Shown: positions 18,621 through 27,469 of the stretch, one piece after another | How positions within the stretch are numbered: the stretch's first letter is position 1 | Layout of the letters: the number at the start of each line of letters is the position of its first letter | NCBI GenBank assembly: GCA_900468805.1 | Contig: UEIF01000020.1 | Coordinates: forward strand, 98,839 to 162,838 | Length of the DNA: 64,000 nt | Reading direction: 5' to 3' | Origin: Hyphomicrobiales bacterium | Lineage (GTDB): Bacteria; Pseudomonadota; Alphaproteobacteria; Rhizobiales; Rhizobiaceae | Notes under the pieces: model-generated | Database searches by the model: none | The model's input: the letters and a program-made list of their open reading frames with translations, nothing else | Told to the model about the DNA's origin: nothing | Made by a program: the position numbers and the translations under genes

Positions 18621-19400
18621 TCACGCGGTCGGAACTGTCCCACCGTCGATCACGTGCTCGGTGCCGGTGATCGACGACGCTCGATCCGACGCGAGGAAAG
18701 CGATCAGGTCAGCGACCTCTCCCGGCTTGGCCGGCCGCCCCAGCGGTATACCGCCAAGCGAGTTCATGATCGTCTGCACAGCTTCGTCGTAGCTGATACC
18801 GGCTTCCTCTGCGATACGCAGGGCGAGACCGTTGGAGCCCGGATCGGCGATCCAACCGGGGGAGACCCGCACCACTCGCACACCCTTTGGAGAAACCTCC
18901 TTGGAGATGCTTTTGCTATAGGTGTTGAGCGCGCCCTTCGCCGACGCGTAGCCGGTTGTCGCCTGGTGCAGCGGGAGGATCCTCTGGATCGAGGTCACGT
19001 GAATGACAACCCCGCTTCCCTGGGCGATCATGCCGGGAATGAGAGCGCGATCCAGTCTAACGGCGGGAAAGAAGTTGAGGTTGAATTCCTTTTCCCATTC
19101 GGCTTCGGTCAGCGCGGCGAAGCCACCTGATGGTGCCGAGGAGCCACCCAATACGTTCACAAGGATATCGAGCCCGTCGAGCTCCCGGTGAACGGCGTCG
19201 ACGACAGTCTGGACGCCGTCCACGGTCGTCAGGTCGGCTTCGACGAAGGCCGCGCCGGACAAGTCCGCCGGCTTCTTGCGAGCGGTGGTCAGCACGCGGG
19301 CGCCGAGTTCATTGAACAGCGCCACTGTTGCAGCGCCAGCACCCGAGGTGCCGCCAGTGATGAGAGCCCGACGGCCCTCCAGGGTGAGAAACGCGCTCAT
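18621..19400 (-). CDS. SDR family oxidoreductase
   Basis: A 259-residue classical short-chain dehydrogenase: the nucleotide-binding loop [12 protein letters not shown] is at about residues 13-24, a catalytic Ser in HVTSIQ near 145, and the catalytic YASAK near 159. The C-terminal GTEHVIDGG block is typical of this subfamily. The ATG overlaps the stop of the SnoaL-like gene by four bases, so both are translated from one message. Substrate unknown. Confidence 0.93.
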   Translation of the reverse strand: MSAFLTLEGRRALITGGTSGAGAATVALFNELGARVLTTARKKPADLSGAAFVEADLTTVDGVQTVVDAVHRELDGLDILVNVLGGSSAPSGGFAALTEAEWEKEFNLNFFPAVRLDRALIPGMIAQGSGVVIHVTSIQRILPLHQATTGYASAKGALNTYSKSISKEVSPKGVRVVRVSPGWIADPGSNGLALRIAEEAGISYDEAVQTIMNSLGGIPLGRPAKPGEVADLIAFLASDRASSITGTEHVIDGGTVPTA

Positions 19401-19726
19401 ACCGTGATCTCCAATTCGGCAACCTTGTCGCTTGCAAGGACGAAGAAGAACCGCAGATCGATCGGGCTGCCTGGAAAGTCGCCAGCGGCGTGGGCTGTTA
19501 CCTGAGTCTTACCGTTCTCGGTGATGACTAAGAAAGGCTCGACCGTGTAGCTGTACTGCTGGGCCTCATCAGCCATCCACTCGCGAATGGCCTCGTGTCC
19601 CTTATGGGTCTTCCCCTTATCCTTCACGATGCCGTTCTCGGTGAAGGTGGCAGCGATGGCATCCGGGCTGCCTGTCCGGTCTGCCTCGAAATAGGCTTCG
19701 ATTGGCTTCGGTAGTTTAATTGTCAT
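19397..19726 (-). CDS. SnoaL-like / NTF2-fold small protein
   Basis: The 109-residue sequence matches the SnoaL-like nuclear transport factor 2 fold: an N-terminal helix [11 protein letters not shown], then [26 protein letters not shown] and a beta-rich second half. Family members are small enzymes or ligand-binding proteins often paired with dehydrogenases. It is the first gene of a two-gene operon with the SDR gene, divergent from a LysR gene across a 139-base region with a good LysR-type operator. Confidence 0.9.
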   Translation of the reverse strand: MTIKLPKPIEAYFEADRTGSPDAIAATFTENGIVKDKGKTHKGHEAIREWMADEAQQYSYTVEPFLVITENGKTQVTAHAAGDFPGSPIDLRFFFVLASDKVAELEITV

Positions 19727-19788
19727 TCAATTTCTCCAGTCCTGTCTGAGCCTCTTCGGCTGTCGTTCGACCTCAGTTCGAGATCAAC

Positions 19789-19813
19789 TAATTCTAAAGG
19801 TAGATCAGAATTA
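19789..19813. promoter_or_regulatory. LysR-type operator (T-N11-A inverted repeat)
   Basis: A perfect 7-base inverted repeat, TAATTCT-n11-AGAATTA, lies between the divergent SnoaL/SDR operon and the LysR gene. It matches the T-N11-A rule for LysR-type regulators. The site is likely bound by the product of the adjacent regulator to control both promoters. Confidence 0.65.
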
Positions 19814-19865
19814 TTGACTGGATAAGCGGGATAAAGGAGGATGAAACGTTGCGAAAAGAGGGACA

Positions 19866-20762
19866 ATGACGCGATCCATTCTTGCTGACCTTGATGCCGT
19901 TCTCAGCATCGCCCGCTTGGGATCCTTCCGCGCAGCCGCCCTCGACCTCGGCATGTCGACGACAGCGTTGAGCAACTCTATTGGAAAGCTCGAACAGCGT
20001 CTCGGCATCCGCCTGTTCAATCGGACGACGCGGAGCGTCTCGCTGACCGATGCGGGCAAGACCTTCGTCGAACGCGTCGGCCCCGCGATGACAGACATCC
20101 ACGACGCCATGCTGGCGGCGCAGTCGCTGCAGGAGATCCCGACCGGCACGCTGCGCATCAACGCGTTTGCGACGGCAGCTCGTGAGGTGATGGAGCCGCT
20201 CATCCTTTCGTTCCTGCAGCGCTATCCCCAGGTCCATATCGACCTGGTTACCGAAGGACGGATTGTCGATATCGTCGCGGCCGGTTTCGACCTGGGCTTG
20301 AGACCGGCCGATCTCGTCCCGGCCGACATGATCGCCGTGCCTCTGGGCCTGAAGCGCAGCAATGCGGTTGTCGCTTCGCCGGAGTTCTTGCGAACGCATG
20401 GAAGGCCGGCCGTTCCGACCGACTTGTACCGGTTTCGCTGCATCCGCGCGCGTCTCCCCAACAACGCGCTGTTCCGGTGGAAATTTGAAAAAGACGGGAA
20501 CGCTGTCCAGATCGATGTGCAAGGCTCGATCACCCTCGACGAGTCAAGTCTCGTCAGGATAGCGGCTCAAAATGGGGTCGGGCTCGGATACGTCATGGAG
20601 GCGGATGTGCGCGATGACATTGCGGCCGGTCGACTGGTGCGCGTACTTGAGGATTGGACGCCCTCTCTCGCCGCCCTAGCGCTATACTACCCTGGACGGA
20701 AGAATCCACCGGCTGCCTTTAGCGCATTCATCCAGACTGCGCGCGAATTTGCGAACAGGTGA
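19866..20762 (+). CDS. LysR-family transcriptional regulator
   Basis: A 298-residue LTTR. The N-terminal winged helix spans about residues 4-62 ([19 protein letters not shown], then [15 protein letters not shown]), and a LysR_substrate effector domain occupies residues 90-295. It is of the common 'CrgA/AaeR-like' type that controls neighbouring redox genes. It is transcribed divergently from the SnoaL-like/SDR pair and probably regulates them and itself through the inverted repeat at 19789-19813. GGAGG lies just before the ATG. Confidence 0.95.
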   Translation: MTRSILADLDAVLSIARLGSFRAAALDLGMSTTALSNSIGKLEQRLGIRLFNRTTRSVSLTDAGKTFVERVGPAMTDIHDAMLAAQSLQEIPTGTLRINAFATAAREVMEPLILSFLQRYPQVHIDLVTEGRIVDIVAAGFDLGLRPADLVPADMIAVPLGLKRSNAVVASPEFLRTHGRPAVPTDLYRFRCIRARLPNNALFRWKFEKDGNAVQIDVQGSITLDESSLVRIAAQNGVGLGYVMEADVRDDIAAGRLVRVLEDWTPSLAALALYYPGRKNPPAAFSAFIQTAREFANR

Positions 20763-20952
20763 TCGCCCAGTGCATAATCGACGTCTCGTCGACATCGTTG
20801 ATACGCACCCAACATACTTTGATGACGTCCGCGCTGCGAAAAGGTGTCCGGAAAACGACGGATTTCCACACGCCGAAAACACTCAGTTCACACGCACCGC
20901 GCCGGGAGCCTCGACACCGATCGAGCTCTTATATTGCGTCCCTTCGGACGTT

Positions 20953-21261
20953 ATGTTCGATATCGAGCCAAAGCGAGAGCTAATGAACCGAAGACGAGAG
21001 GTTGCCGGTCGCGTCATCGCGCGATGGGAGGCGCTTGGCTTTGTTCTCGACGCGAATCGCAAGCACCTCGCCGAACTTTGGATCGACCGTGTCATCGACG
21101 CAGCCGAATGCGCAATCGCTATCTGATCTCCTGCGCGAAACGGGCGGGCGGCGCGTGAAGTACAAATTCCCGCTATCGCACCGGCAGTTGATTTTCCAGA
21201 GTTTGAAGCGCCCGAAGAGTTCATCCGAAGCTTAACGCTTCCGCCCTCATCTATCGAATAA
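20953..21261 (+). pseudogene. Unrecognised frame interrupted by one in-frame TGA
   Basis: From the ATG at 20953 (MFDIEPKREL) the frame is charged and helical for 57 codons to a TGA at 21124. The same frame then stays open for 44 more codons and ends with FEAPEEFIRSLTLPPSSIE at 21261. The second part looks protein-like, so a nonsense mutation or a short gene followed by a chance frame are both possible. No family recognised. Confidence 0.3.
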
Positions 21262-21273
21262 AGGAAACAACCA

Positions 21274-21372
21274 ATGGCAACGACACGCCGCCGACCAGTC
21301 AATCCGATGGACGACGCCGACGTGTCGTCACAATCGGCCGTCAAACTCTTCAAGCCGGGTCCGGCGATATGA
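21274..21372 (+). CDS. Possible 32-residue peptide
   Basis: An ATG at 21274, preceded by AAGGAAAC, opens a short basic frame (MATTRRRPVNPMDDADVSSQ and 12 more residues). It starts 12 bases after the TAA of the preceding frame, a spacing expected of an operon partner. The family is not recognised and the call rests only on spacing and ribosome-binding site. Confidence 0.25.
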   Translation: MATTRRRPVNPMDDADVSSQSAVKLFKPGPAI

Positions 21373-21458
21373 CCATTGGGCCGTATTGCATTAAATCGCC
21401 TGTTTTACTTGGGATACCGCTCCGAGATTCAGGACCGGCCAAACCGCAAGGCGCACTC

Positions 21459-21764
21459 TTAGTGCGTTTCGACCTCGCGTACATTCGTGACTAATATCTT
21501 GCTGTCCGTTCCATACCCAATAAGAGCGATCGAGAGCGCCTCAGTGACGTTGTCCGCCTCTTCGTCCCTGGCGATCAGTTCGAGTTTGTAAGCCGCCTTT
21601 TCATCAGTCTCATATCGGATGCCATTGTAATTGACGACCCTGATGTTCTTTGGCGCGATGTCTTTGACGTCCGACACAATGAACTCGAAGAGGAAATGCT
21701 CGGCAAGCGTCTCCCGCAATTCGTATATCCTGGACGGTGGAAATATGACTTCAATTTTTTTCAC
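21459..21764 (-). CDS. Divergent PII-like (GlnB-fold) signalling protein
   Basis: The 101 residues align with PII proteins across most of their length: KKIEVIFPPSRIYELRETL corresponds to the first strand and helix, and NYNGIRYE to the T-loop with tyrosines at both usual positions. The ATP-binding B loop (TGxxGDGKIF in true PII) has become GYGTDSKILV, so nucleotide binding may be altered. The C-terminal tail is short. PII-like proteins bind small ligands or partner transporters rather than regulating nitrogen metabolism directly. It lies 201 bases downstream of the condensation-fold gene on the same strand. Confidence 0.6.
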   Translation of the reverse strand: MKKIEVIFPPSRIYELRETLAEHFLFEFIVSDVKDIAPKNIRVVNYNGIRYETDEKAAYKLELIARDEEADNVTEALSIALIGYGTDSKILVTNVREVETH

Positions 21765-21965
21765 GCATTACTCCTCTTCGAAATATCGACGGCTGTCGCT
21801 CGCCAATCCATATTATCTGTCCTCAAAATCGCATTCATTTGCGTCTCCGTTTCGCTGTCGAAAAGAACAGTGCGGCGCCGACCTCAGGCCGATTGACCTA
21901 GTGCTTCATGCAGGCAACGAACGAGGGCACACTGGGGGTCGATGCTGTAGGAACACCCTGCTGAC

Positions 21966-23201
21966 CTATTGAAAATCCCGCGCGGGGTGCCTGGTCGCGC
22001 CCTTGCCGGCAGCGCGCTCCAGGAGTTCCTGGGTGCTCTCAAGGAACCGATCAAATGGCGTTCGCGCCGCATAGAGTATGTGGACACGTCCATTCACCTG
22101 TCCTGTCGCAATCGTATGGTCCGCGTCTTTTTCCCCGATAGCCAACGGCCCCCAAACAGCGTCCACCCGAATTGCGCCATAAGACTGAGCGATTTGATGT
22201 CCAAGATGACCCAAGCGAAGTCCATGGCAAGCGCTCGCAGAAGATGCGTCGTTTCGTATCAACGGAATACTCTCGGGCACCTTCGCCGGTATGGATATCC
22301 TGTGGTTGCTGCCTTCGTTTCGCATCTCGCGGGGGAATTCCGACGCCAGGGACCGTGCCAGGGCAAACAAGTCGGTTTCGTCGATGAGAGCGTAGTCTTT
22401 CGTATGAACCGTGCTTTCCACAACGCAGGACGGCGCTTGGGGACGAGAAAGCCGAATTTCGCTCAGGACGCGCCTTACATCGCTTGTATGGCTACCAGCT
22501 TGAAACTGAGTGGATTTGACCAACGCTGCTGACAGGAGGTCTTCGAGACTGAGCCCGTGGCTGCGAGCCACCACGTCGAGTTGAGCGGTCAATGCCGGCG
22601 ACAGGCGGGCACTGTTGATATGAGGTTCGCTCCATGCCGTCGTACAGGAGGCGGCTAACGATGTGGCCTTCTCTTCGCGCCCCGGTGGGACCGCAACTGC
22701 TGCGGGGAAACAGTGTCTGACGACCGACCCGCCACCGATCACAGTCAGCAAATCGCTCATCACCCTTGAAAGCGCACTTGTATCCGCAATCGCTGCGTGC
22801 GCGACGAGCATGAGAGTCGAAGCTTCGGCGCCATGCAGAAGGAAGGCCCTCGCCAGCGGGCTGGAATGACGAATCTTGTCTTTCAGTTCGATCGAGATGG
22901 CTCCTTTCCAGTCCTCTTCATCGCAACCCGACACCTCCAGCGGAAACGGTCGCCTGGGCAGATCGAAGAATGCCGGTCGCCCTTCATAGTCGAGCGCGAT
23001 CTCAACACCCAGCAAAGGGTGACAACGCCGCACTTCGTCAAGCGCTCGTTGCCAATCTTGGATGGTTGTCCTCCCGGATACCTCCGCGATGATGACAGCT
23101 CTCGGCTGCCGGGAAACGGTCTCATGCCAGCGACACCGCTCGAGGGGGCCGAGCAGTCGCAACGGAAGAGGAATGAGACCAAAAAAGGCGATGTCCATCA
23201 T
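21966..23201 (-). CDS. Condensation-domain-like acyltransferase with degenerate active site
   Basis: The protein of about 411 residues has the two-lobed layout of the CoA-dependent acyltransferase/NRPS condensation fold: an N-terminal strand-helix unit (about residues 20-80) and an active-site strand near residue 130 reading LMLVAHAAIADTSAL. The expected HHxxxDG reads HAAIADT, so the second, catalytic histidine is alanine and the glycine is threonine. A later DAVWGP block resembles the C-terminal floor loop. It is therefore either catalytically dead or works differently. The start at 23201 avoids an 18-residue extension without family character. Confidence 0.55.
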   Translation of the reverse strand: MMDIAFFGLIPLPLRLLGPLERCRWHETVSRQPRAVIIAEVSGRTTIQDWQRALDEVRRCHPLLGVEIALDYEGRPAFFDLPRRPFPLEVSGCDEEDWKGAISIELKDKIRHSSPLARAFLLHGAEASTLMLVAHAAIADTSALSRVMSDLLTVIGGGSVVRHCFPAAVAVPPGREEKATSLAASCTTAWSEPHINSARLSPALTAQLDVVARSHGLSLEDLLSAALVKSTQFQAGSHTSDVRRVLSEIRLSRPQAPSCVVESTVHTKDYALIDETDLFALARSLASEFPREMRNEGSNHRISIPAKVPESIPLIRNDASSASACHGLRLGHLGHQIAQSYGAIRVDAVWGPLAIGEKDADHTIATGQVNGRVHILYAARTPFDRFLESTQELLERAAGKGATRHPARDFQ

Positions 23202-23255
23202 GATCAAGCTCTTCGTGTGTCGTGTAGACGCGCAGCCATGGGAGCACGCCACCAA

Positions 23256-23934
23256 GGAAGTGTGGGTCTTTTCGGGGAGCCAGAATTGCCGAAGCGGATA
23301 TCGCGGATGTTTCAGATCGCTATTAGTCGGTTGTAGCTGTAGTCAAACACCGGATTGCGATCATAGCTTCGCGCGGGTCTCCCGGCTGGCGAGGTCGGCC
23401 CCCAGAAGCGCAGAGTTCTGGATCCACCGCAGGGGCCGATATTGTTCGTGCTACCCGCGGACTGTTGGATAAGGGACTCGATGCGGCAGTTACCGGGCAT
23501 TCCACTCGATTTAGCGACATTAATCCCTACCAATGCGGGCCGAGGTACACCGGCAGCGTACCGATCATGCCGGGACACACCGTAGCAATTCGCAATATTC
23601 CGTGCCGTGCTGCCGGCCCGCTGGGGGACGGCCGCCCACCTAGTTTCCGGACAAGCGACGAAAATGTCCCCGGCCGCCGACGTCCGCGCAGGTGTCACCC
23701 TCGTGATGTTACACCTGCAACCAACGCCTGAAGAATCGATGTTCTTATGAAATCTGCAAATTCCAAGGCAGTCATTGCCAGAAGCGGTGCCAGAGCAAGT
23801 CCATAAGGCTTTCCGGCCCACCGCACCGGCGATCCGGCAATTCCTCAATCTTAACCGAGCATGCGTCGGTGATCGGGTAATGCCGGTTTGCCAATTCCGT
23901 CACAGTCACGCGGTTCCAGAAGGGAGTTTGTAGA
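23256..23934. other. Gap upstream of the F-box gene
   Basis: About 680 bases. A minus-strand frame at 23312-23848 is open but Cys/Ser/Arg-rich with no recognisable motif, and was not accepted as a gene. The F-box gene promoter should lie in the last 200 bases; no tts box or vir box was found there. Confidence 0.3.
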
Positions 23935-25401
23935 ATGGTTTGGAAACAAGAGCAGACGAGTTGGATGGAGGTGGTGGTGGAGTTGCCACCAGAGATGTTT
24001 CTCGAAATCAACAAACACCTAGACCCGATCGATCTTCTGACCATGTCCCAGGTAAATTCCGCTCGAAGACAGCAAATCCTCTCAGATCCACATTGGAATG
24101 CGGATCGGCTGCAAGCGATTGGCGCCCAGAAGGCCTGGCAAGGTCTGATGGAGGCGCATTCCGAAAACGTGATGGCTGCCGTAGCACGCTTTTTCAAGGG
24201 GCTTTTGACGGATGACCCACCAACTGCTGCCGAGCGGCTCGTGGATCTTGACGACCTTGAGTTGCTCAAGACCCTTGCCCGGCGAAGCGACTGCCTGACA
24301 CCTCAGCAGCAATTGGATCTATCCGCAGCCATAAAGACAATGGCCAATAAAGAACCGAATGAACTGAACAGACATGATCAAGACGTCTGCCTCAGAACGT
24401 TTGCTCCGCATTTTGCGGCTCTTTCGCCGGAGCTTCGCAGTGAGCTTATCAAGGAGGCTGACAAGACGCCGCATCTACCCTCCGGCTTGGAATTCCTGGC
24501 ATATGGTCTGCCGGCGTTTTCTGCCGACCGGCACGAGGAATGGGTCGCCGGGATCGAAAAAATCGGTTCGGCGAAAGGGCGCTGGCTAGCAGCAAAAGGC
24601 TTCGCAGTCGGCCTCGAGTGGCTTTCTGCGGAAAGGCGCGACCGGCTCCTCGCTGTGGTCAAAGCACTTCCCCCTAAAATGAGCGTGCAAGCGCTCGAGC
24701 CGTTCGTCGAGCGTATAGAAATCTTCCAGGCGCTTGAACGCCAGGACCTGATCAATCATGCGAAGTCTATCCAGGACGAAAACAATCGCCTGAGCCTTCT
24801 CGCTAATTTCGGCGCCGTTCTTCGGGCGCTTTCTCCCGATCAACACGAAGACCTGATCAGGATTTTTGAAAGTTGCGCGAACGGGCGATTGCTGGGCCGG
24901 TTTTCAGCGGGCGCGGCTGCTCTTTCGCACGATCGTCTTCAGCGCCTCTTCAATACAAACGCGAGCTTGCAGGTTGCTCAGGAGCGTCAGCATGCACTGG
25001 CCGGTTTTGCCCCCGCCCTTTGTGCCTTGTCTCCCGCACAGCGTCAAACTGTGATCGACGATGGCATAATTCCGCTGATCGAAACGCGCCCCGACCTGTT
25101 AGCGGGGCTGCGTCGCGGCTTAACAACACTTACGTTGCAGGGAGCAGGTGATAAGGTCGGGAGCGAATTCGAGGACCATGTAAGGAACAAGGGCCATAGA
25201 CTTGACGCTCAACTCGAGGATCATATCCTTCGCGCTATCAAGGCTCTCGACCCCGAAAAACAAGCTCAGGCCTTGACCGCCTTGGGACAGGGACTGGCGC
25301 CCTTTGCGCCAGACCTTTTCACTAAACTGCGGTTAATCGCGCGCAAAATTAACGATGAAAAATTGCGAAGAAGGACAGAATTAGCCTTGTCCCTGAGCTG
25401 A
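23935..25401 (+). CDS. F-box domain protein with degenerate helical repeats, candidate host-targeted effector
   Basis: The 488-residue protein begins with an F-box at about residues 16-54: ELPPEMFLEINKHLDPIDLL, then a MSQVNSARRQQIL block and a closing W, which matches the LPxEhhxxIhxxLxxxDLLxhxxV...W pattern that binds eukaryotic SKP1. From about residue 130 to the end, units of roughly 35-45 residues recur with the core 'hhxhhxALSPxxRxxhh' (FAALSPELRSELI, LEWLSAERRDRLL, LRALSPDQHEDLI, LCALSPAQRQTVI, IKALDPEKQAQAL), suggesting a helical solenoid for substrate binding. The C-terminus is basic (LRRRTELALSLS). There is no signal peptide. GGGAG precedes the ATG. Bacterial F-box proteins such as VirF and GALA act in plant cells after translocation; by analogy this may be an effector, but no secretion signal is proven. 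Confidence 0.8.
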   Translation: MVWKQEQTSWMEVVVELPPEMFLEINKHLDPIDLLTMSQVNSARRQQILSDPHWNADRLQAIGAQKAWQGLMEAHSENVMAAVARFFKGLLTDDPPTAAERLVDLDDLELLKTLARRSDCLTPQQQLDLSAAIKTMANKEPNELNRHDQDVCLRTFAPHFAALSPELRSELIKEADKTPHLPSGLEFLAYGLPAFSADRHEEWVAGIEKIGSAKGRWLAAKGFAVGLEWLSAERRDRLLAVVKALPPKMSVQALEPFVERIEIFQALERQDLINHAKSIQDENNRLSLLANFGAVLRALSPDQHEDLIRIFESCANGRLLGRFSAGAAALSHDRLQRLFNTNASLQVAQERQHALAGFAPALCALSPAQRQTVIDDGIIPLIETRPDLLAGLRRGLTTLTLQGAGDKVGSEFEDHVRNKGHRLDAQLEDHILRAIKALDPEKQAQALTALGQGLAPFAPDLFTKLRLIARKINDEKLRRRTELALSLS

Positions 25402-25637
25402 TTTTCGATGATGCGGCACGTGCGCAGTTCTTTGCGATGAGGAGCGAAAATCGTTCGCGACAGTTGGAGACCACCTTGAAGCCGATGCAGGGGCTGCCAG
25501 CTCGTGGTCCATCTCAAGGCTCCAAAGCGAACCTGCGATGGTGAGCCTGCAGCAGCAGGCAGGACGGATGAGCGCGCGCCGCCGAACTTGTTTCGAGACC
25601 AAAGGCGGCCTAGATCAATCGCGAAGACCGAACACAA

Positions 25638-26666
25638 TCAGGCCCCGATCTTGAAGACCGCCGCATTGTCCTGCACCTCGCGCAGCCGCTTGTAAGAAGC
25701 CTGCCTGAGCTTGCCGTCGTCGGTCCAGGCCCGGTACTCAATTTCCGCGATCAAAGTCGGCTCTACCCAGACGATATCCTTTCGTCGGCCCTCGATAGTC
25801 GACAGGCGGTTTATTTGTCGCAAGCCTGTCCATCATCTGGCGAAGCCCAACGGCAACCTTGTAGGAGAAGCCGGTTCCGACTGAGCCGACAAAGTGAAGC
25901 TGGTTCGAGCAAGAGACTGCCGACGCCACTGCGGGCAGCGGTAGATTTCTCGTAGCCGATGATGAAGAAACGGTCGCTCTGGACACACTTGACCTTCACC
26001 CAGTCGCCGGTCCGATCGGACCGGTATTCGCTTTTGGCGTCCTCGAAGATCACGCCTTCCAGGCCATGCTCACACGCCGCCTCGAAGATCGCCTCATTGT
26101 CTCCGTCTATCTCAGCGGAAAAGCGGATATCGCCCTCGCTGTCGCCGAGCAGTTCCGCAAGCAGATGCCTCCGGCTGGAGAGCTCCATCTTTCTGAGATC
26201 ATGACCGTCGAGATAGAGCAGATCGAAGGCAAAGAAGATTGCGCTCGAGGGTGCCACCTTGCCGCTGCGCCCGCCGAGAGACCGCTGCAGCGCCTCGAAA
26301 TCCGACCGCCCCTCAGCATCAAGCACGACAGCCTCGCCATCGACGATCGCGCTTGTAACGCCCACCTCTTTCGCAGCCTCGGCAATCTTGGGGACCGCGC
26401 CGTCCAGTCGTGGCCGCCGCGCGTCAGGATCCTGATGCCTTGAGGCTCTATGTGGATCGCCAGACGATAGCCGTCGAACTTGACCTCTGCGATGTAATGC
26501 GGATCGGTCGGAGGCTTTGGCTTGAGAAGCGCAAGCGCCGGCACGACACGCTCCGGCATGGGATCAAGAAGCAGGTCGGGCTGAGCGGGAACGCGCTTTT
26601 TACGAACGCCGCCTTGAGCGGGCGATCGTCAGTGAGAAGGGGTTTGGTGCGGGGTCGATCGATCAT
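25638..26666 (-). pseudogene. ligD: Frameshifted ATP-dependent DNA ligase (LigD ligase domain)
   Basis: Four overlapping minus-strand frames together spell the rhizobial LigD ligase domain: an N-terminal RTKPLLTDDRPLK piece at 26666, the nucleotidyl-transferase motif EVKFDGYRL (active-site Lys) near 26480, then DGEAVVLDAEG, FAFDLLYLDGHDL and DWVKVKCVQ in a second frame, VGSVGTGFSYKVA in a third, and EIEYRAWTDDGKL at the end in a fourth. At least three frameshifts separate them. LigD with Ku repairs double-strand breaks by end joining; this copy cannot be functional. Such genes are often present in several copies on rhizobial replicons. Confidence 0.88.
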
Positions 26667-26781
26667 CTGTGGATTACATCAGAAACTTCTAAAGAAGAAA
26701 TTGTCGTCAGGTTTCAGGATGGTACCGTTCATGACGTCACCTTACCGGGTGCATTCTCCTCCTGTGTGACGACCTCCAACT

Positions 26782-26809
26782 GCCCCGCTTCGGCGGGGCT
26801 TTTGTCTTT
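26782..26809 (+). terminator. Rho-independent terminator-like hairpin
   Basis: GCCCCGC-TTCG-GCGGGGC forms a perfect 7-bp stem with a UUCG-type tetraloop, followed by TTTTGTCTTT on the plus strand. It lies just beyond the 3' end of the DUF982 remnant; no plus-strand gene immediately upstream is intact. Confidence 0.55.
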
Positions 26810-26811
26810 GC

Positions 26812-27100
26812 TCAATCGGTCTCTTTCGCCATGTCGTCCGGCAGGACATGCATTCTGGATGCATGAGCCGCATCCACGAAGGCCTGGCGGGCAACCTCGG
26901 CACCCATAGAGCTGCATTGCATCCATCAAGGTCGCCAGCGCGCGATGGAACCGGCCAGGGTCGTGTTCGACATGCGGCCATTTCTCGCTCAGGAGAAACG
27001 AGGCAAGATCCTCGACGCTGTGGGCCTGACGATATTTCGACATGCCGTCGATTTCGACGTGCAGCGGACGGATCGGTGTGGAAGCCTGAAGATTGTCCAT
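26812..27100 (-). pseudogene. Frameshifted DUF982 protein gene
   Basis: The ATG at 27100 opens a frame with ASFLLSEKWP and FHRALATLMDAM, the middle of the DUF982 domain common in rhizobia. The C-terminal part, GAEVARQAFVDAAH, occurs in another frame ending at the TGA at 26812. One frameshift near 26900 therefore splits the gene. Function of the family is unknown. Confidence 0.6.
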
Positions 27101-27469
27101 GACGCAATACCTCTCGATGTCTCGACAGGGTCACATGGGACGGGTCGAGTCACTCAGGCCGAATCCGGAGAGACCAATAGGTCGGCAAAGCACGGCCGCC
27201 GATCCGAAGGACCATCAAAACGACAATGAAGCATATCGGAGCTTTCAGCATAGCGGCCGCGCCAATCCTGGCCCATCGGAAACTCAAAAATCCGAAAAAA
27301 CTAGAGCTTAGTGGGTTGTGCGCCGGGTGATCGGCTCGGACCTGAAATCATCATTTGAGAAAACGCTGTCACATTCGTTGATAGAATGCGCAACATCGGC
27401 GACCGCTGATCGATCTCATCGGGCGAAATTTTCTGGCGAGGCAGCCAAACGCCATCTCGCCAAAGTATG
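27101..27469. other. Gap without recognisable genes
   Basis: About 370 bases between the DUF982 remnant and the 3' end of htpG. No clear coding frame, terminator or repeat was seen. Confidence 0.3.

Larger units (their letters stand above)
20763..21458. other. Gap with small or decayed frames
   Basis: About 700 bases downstream of the LysR gene. It holds a frame interrupted by one TGA (20953-21261) and a 32-codon frame (21274-21372), entered separately. Nothing else is recognisable. Confidence 0.3.

Noticed and set aside
23312..23848. 178-codon minus-strand frame before the F-box gene
   Set aside because: Cys/Ser/Arg-rich sequence without motif or ribosome-binding site; treated as noncoding.
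8411..25401. tts boxes (T3SS), vir boxes (T4SS) or nod boxes in front of the candidate effectors
   Set aside because: Searched by eye upstream of 11285, 14507 and 23935; no sequence matched well enough to report.
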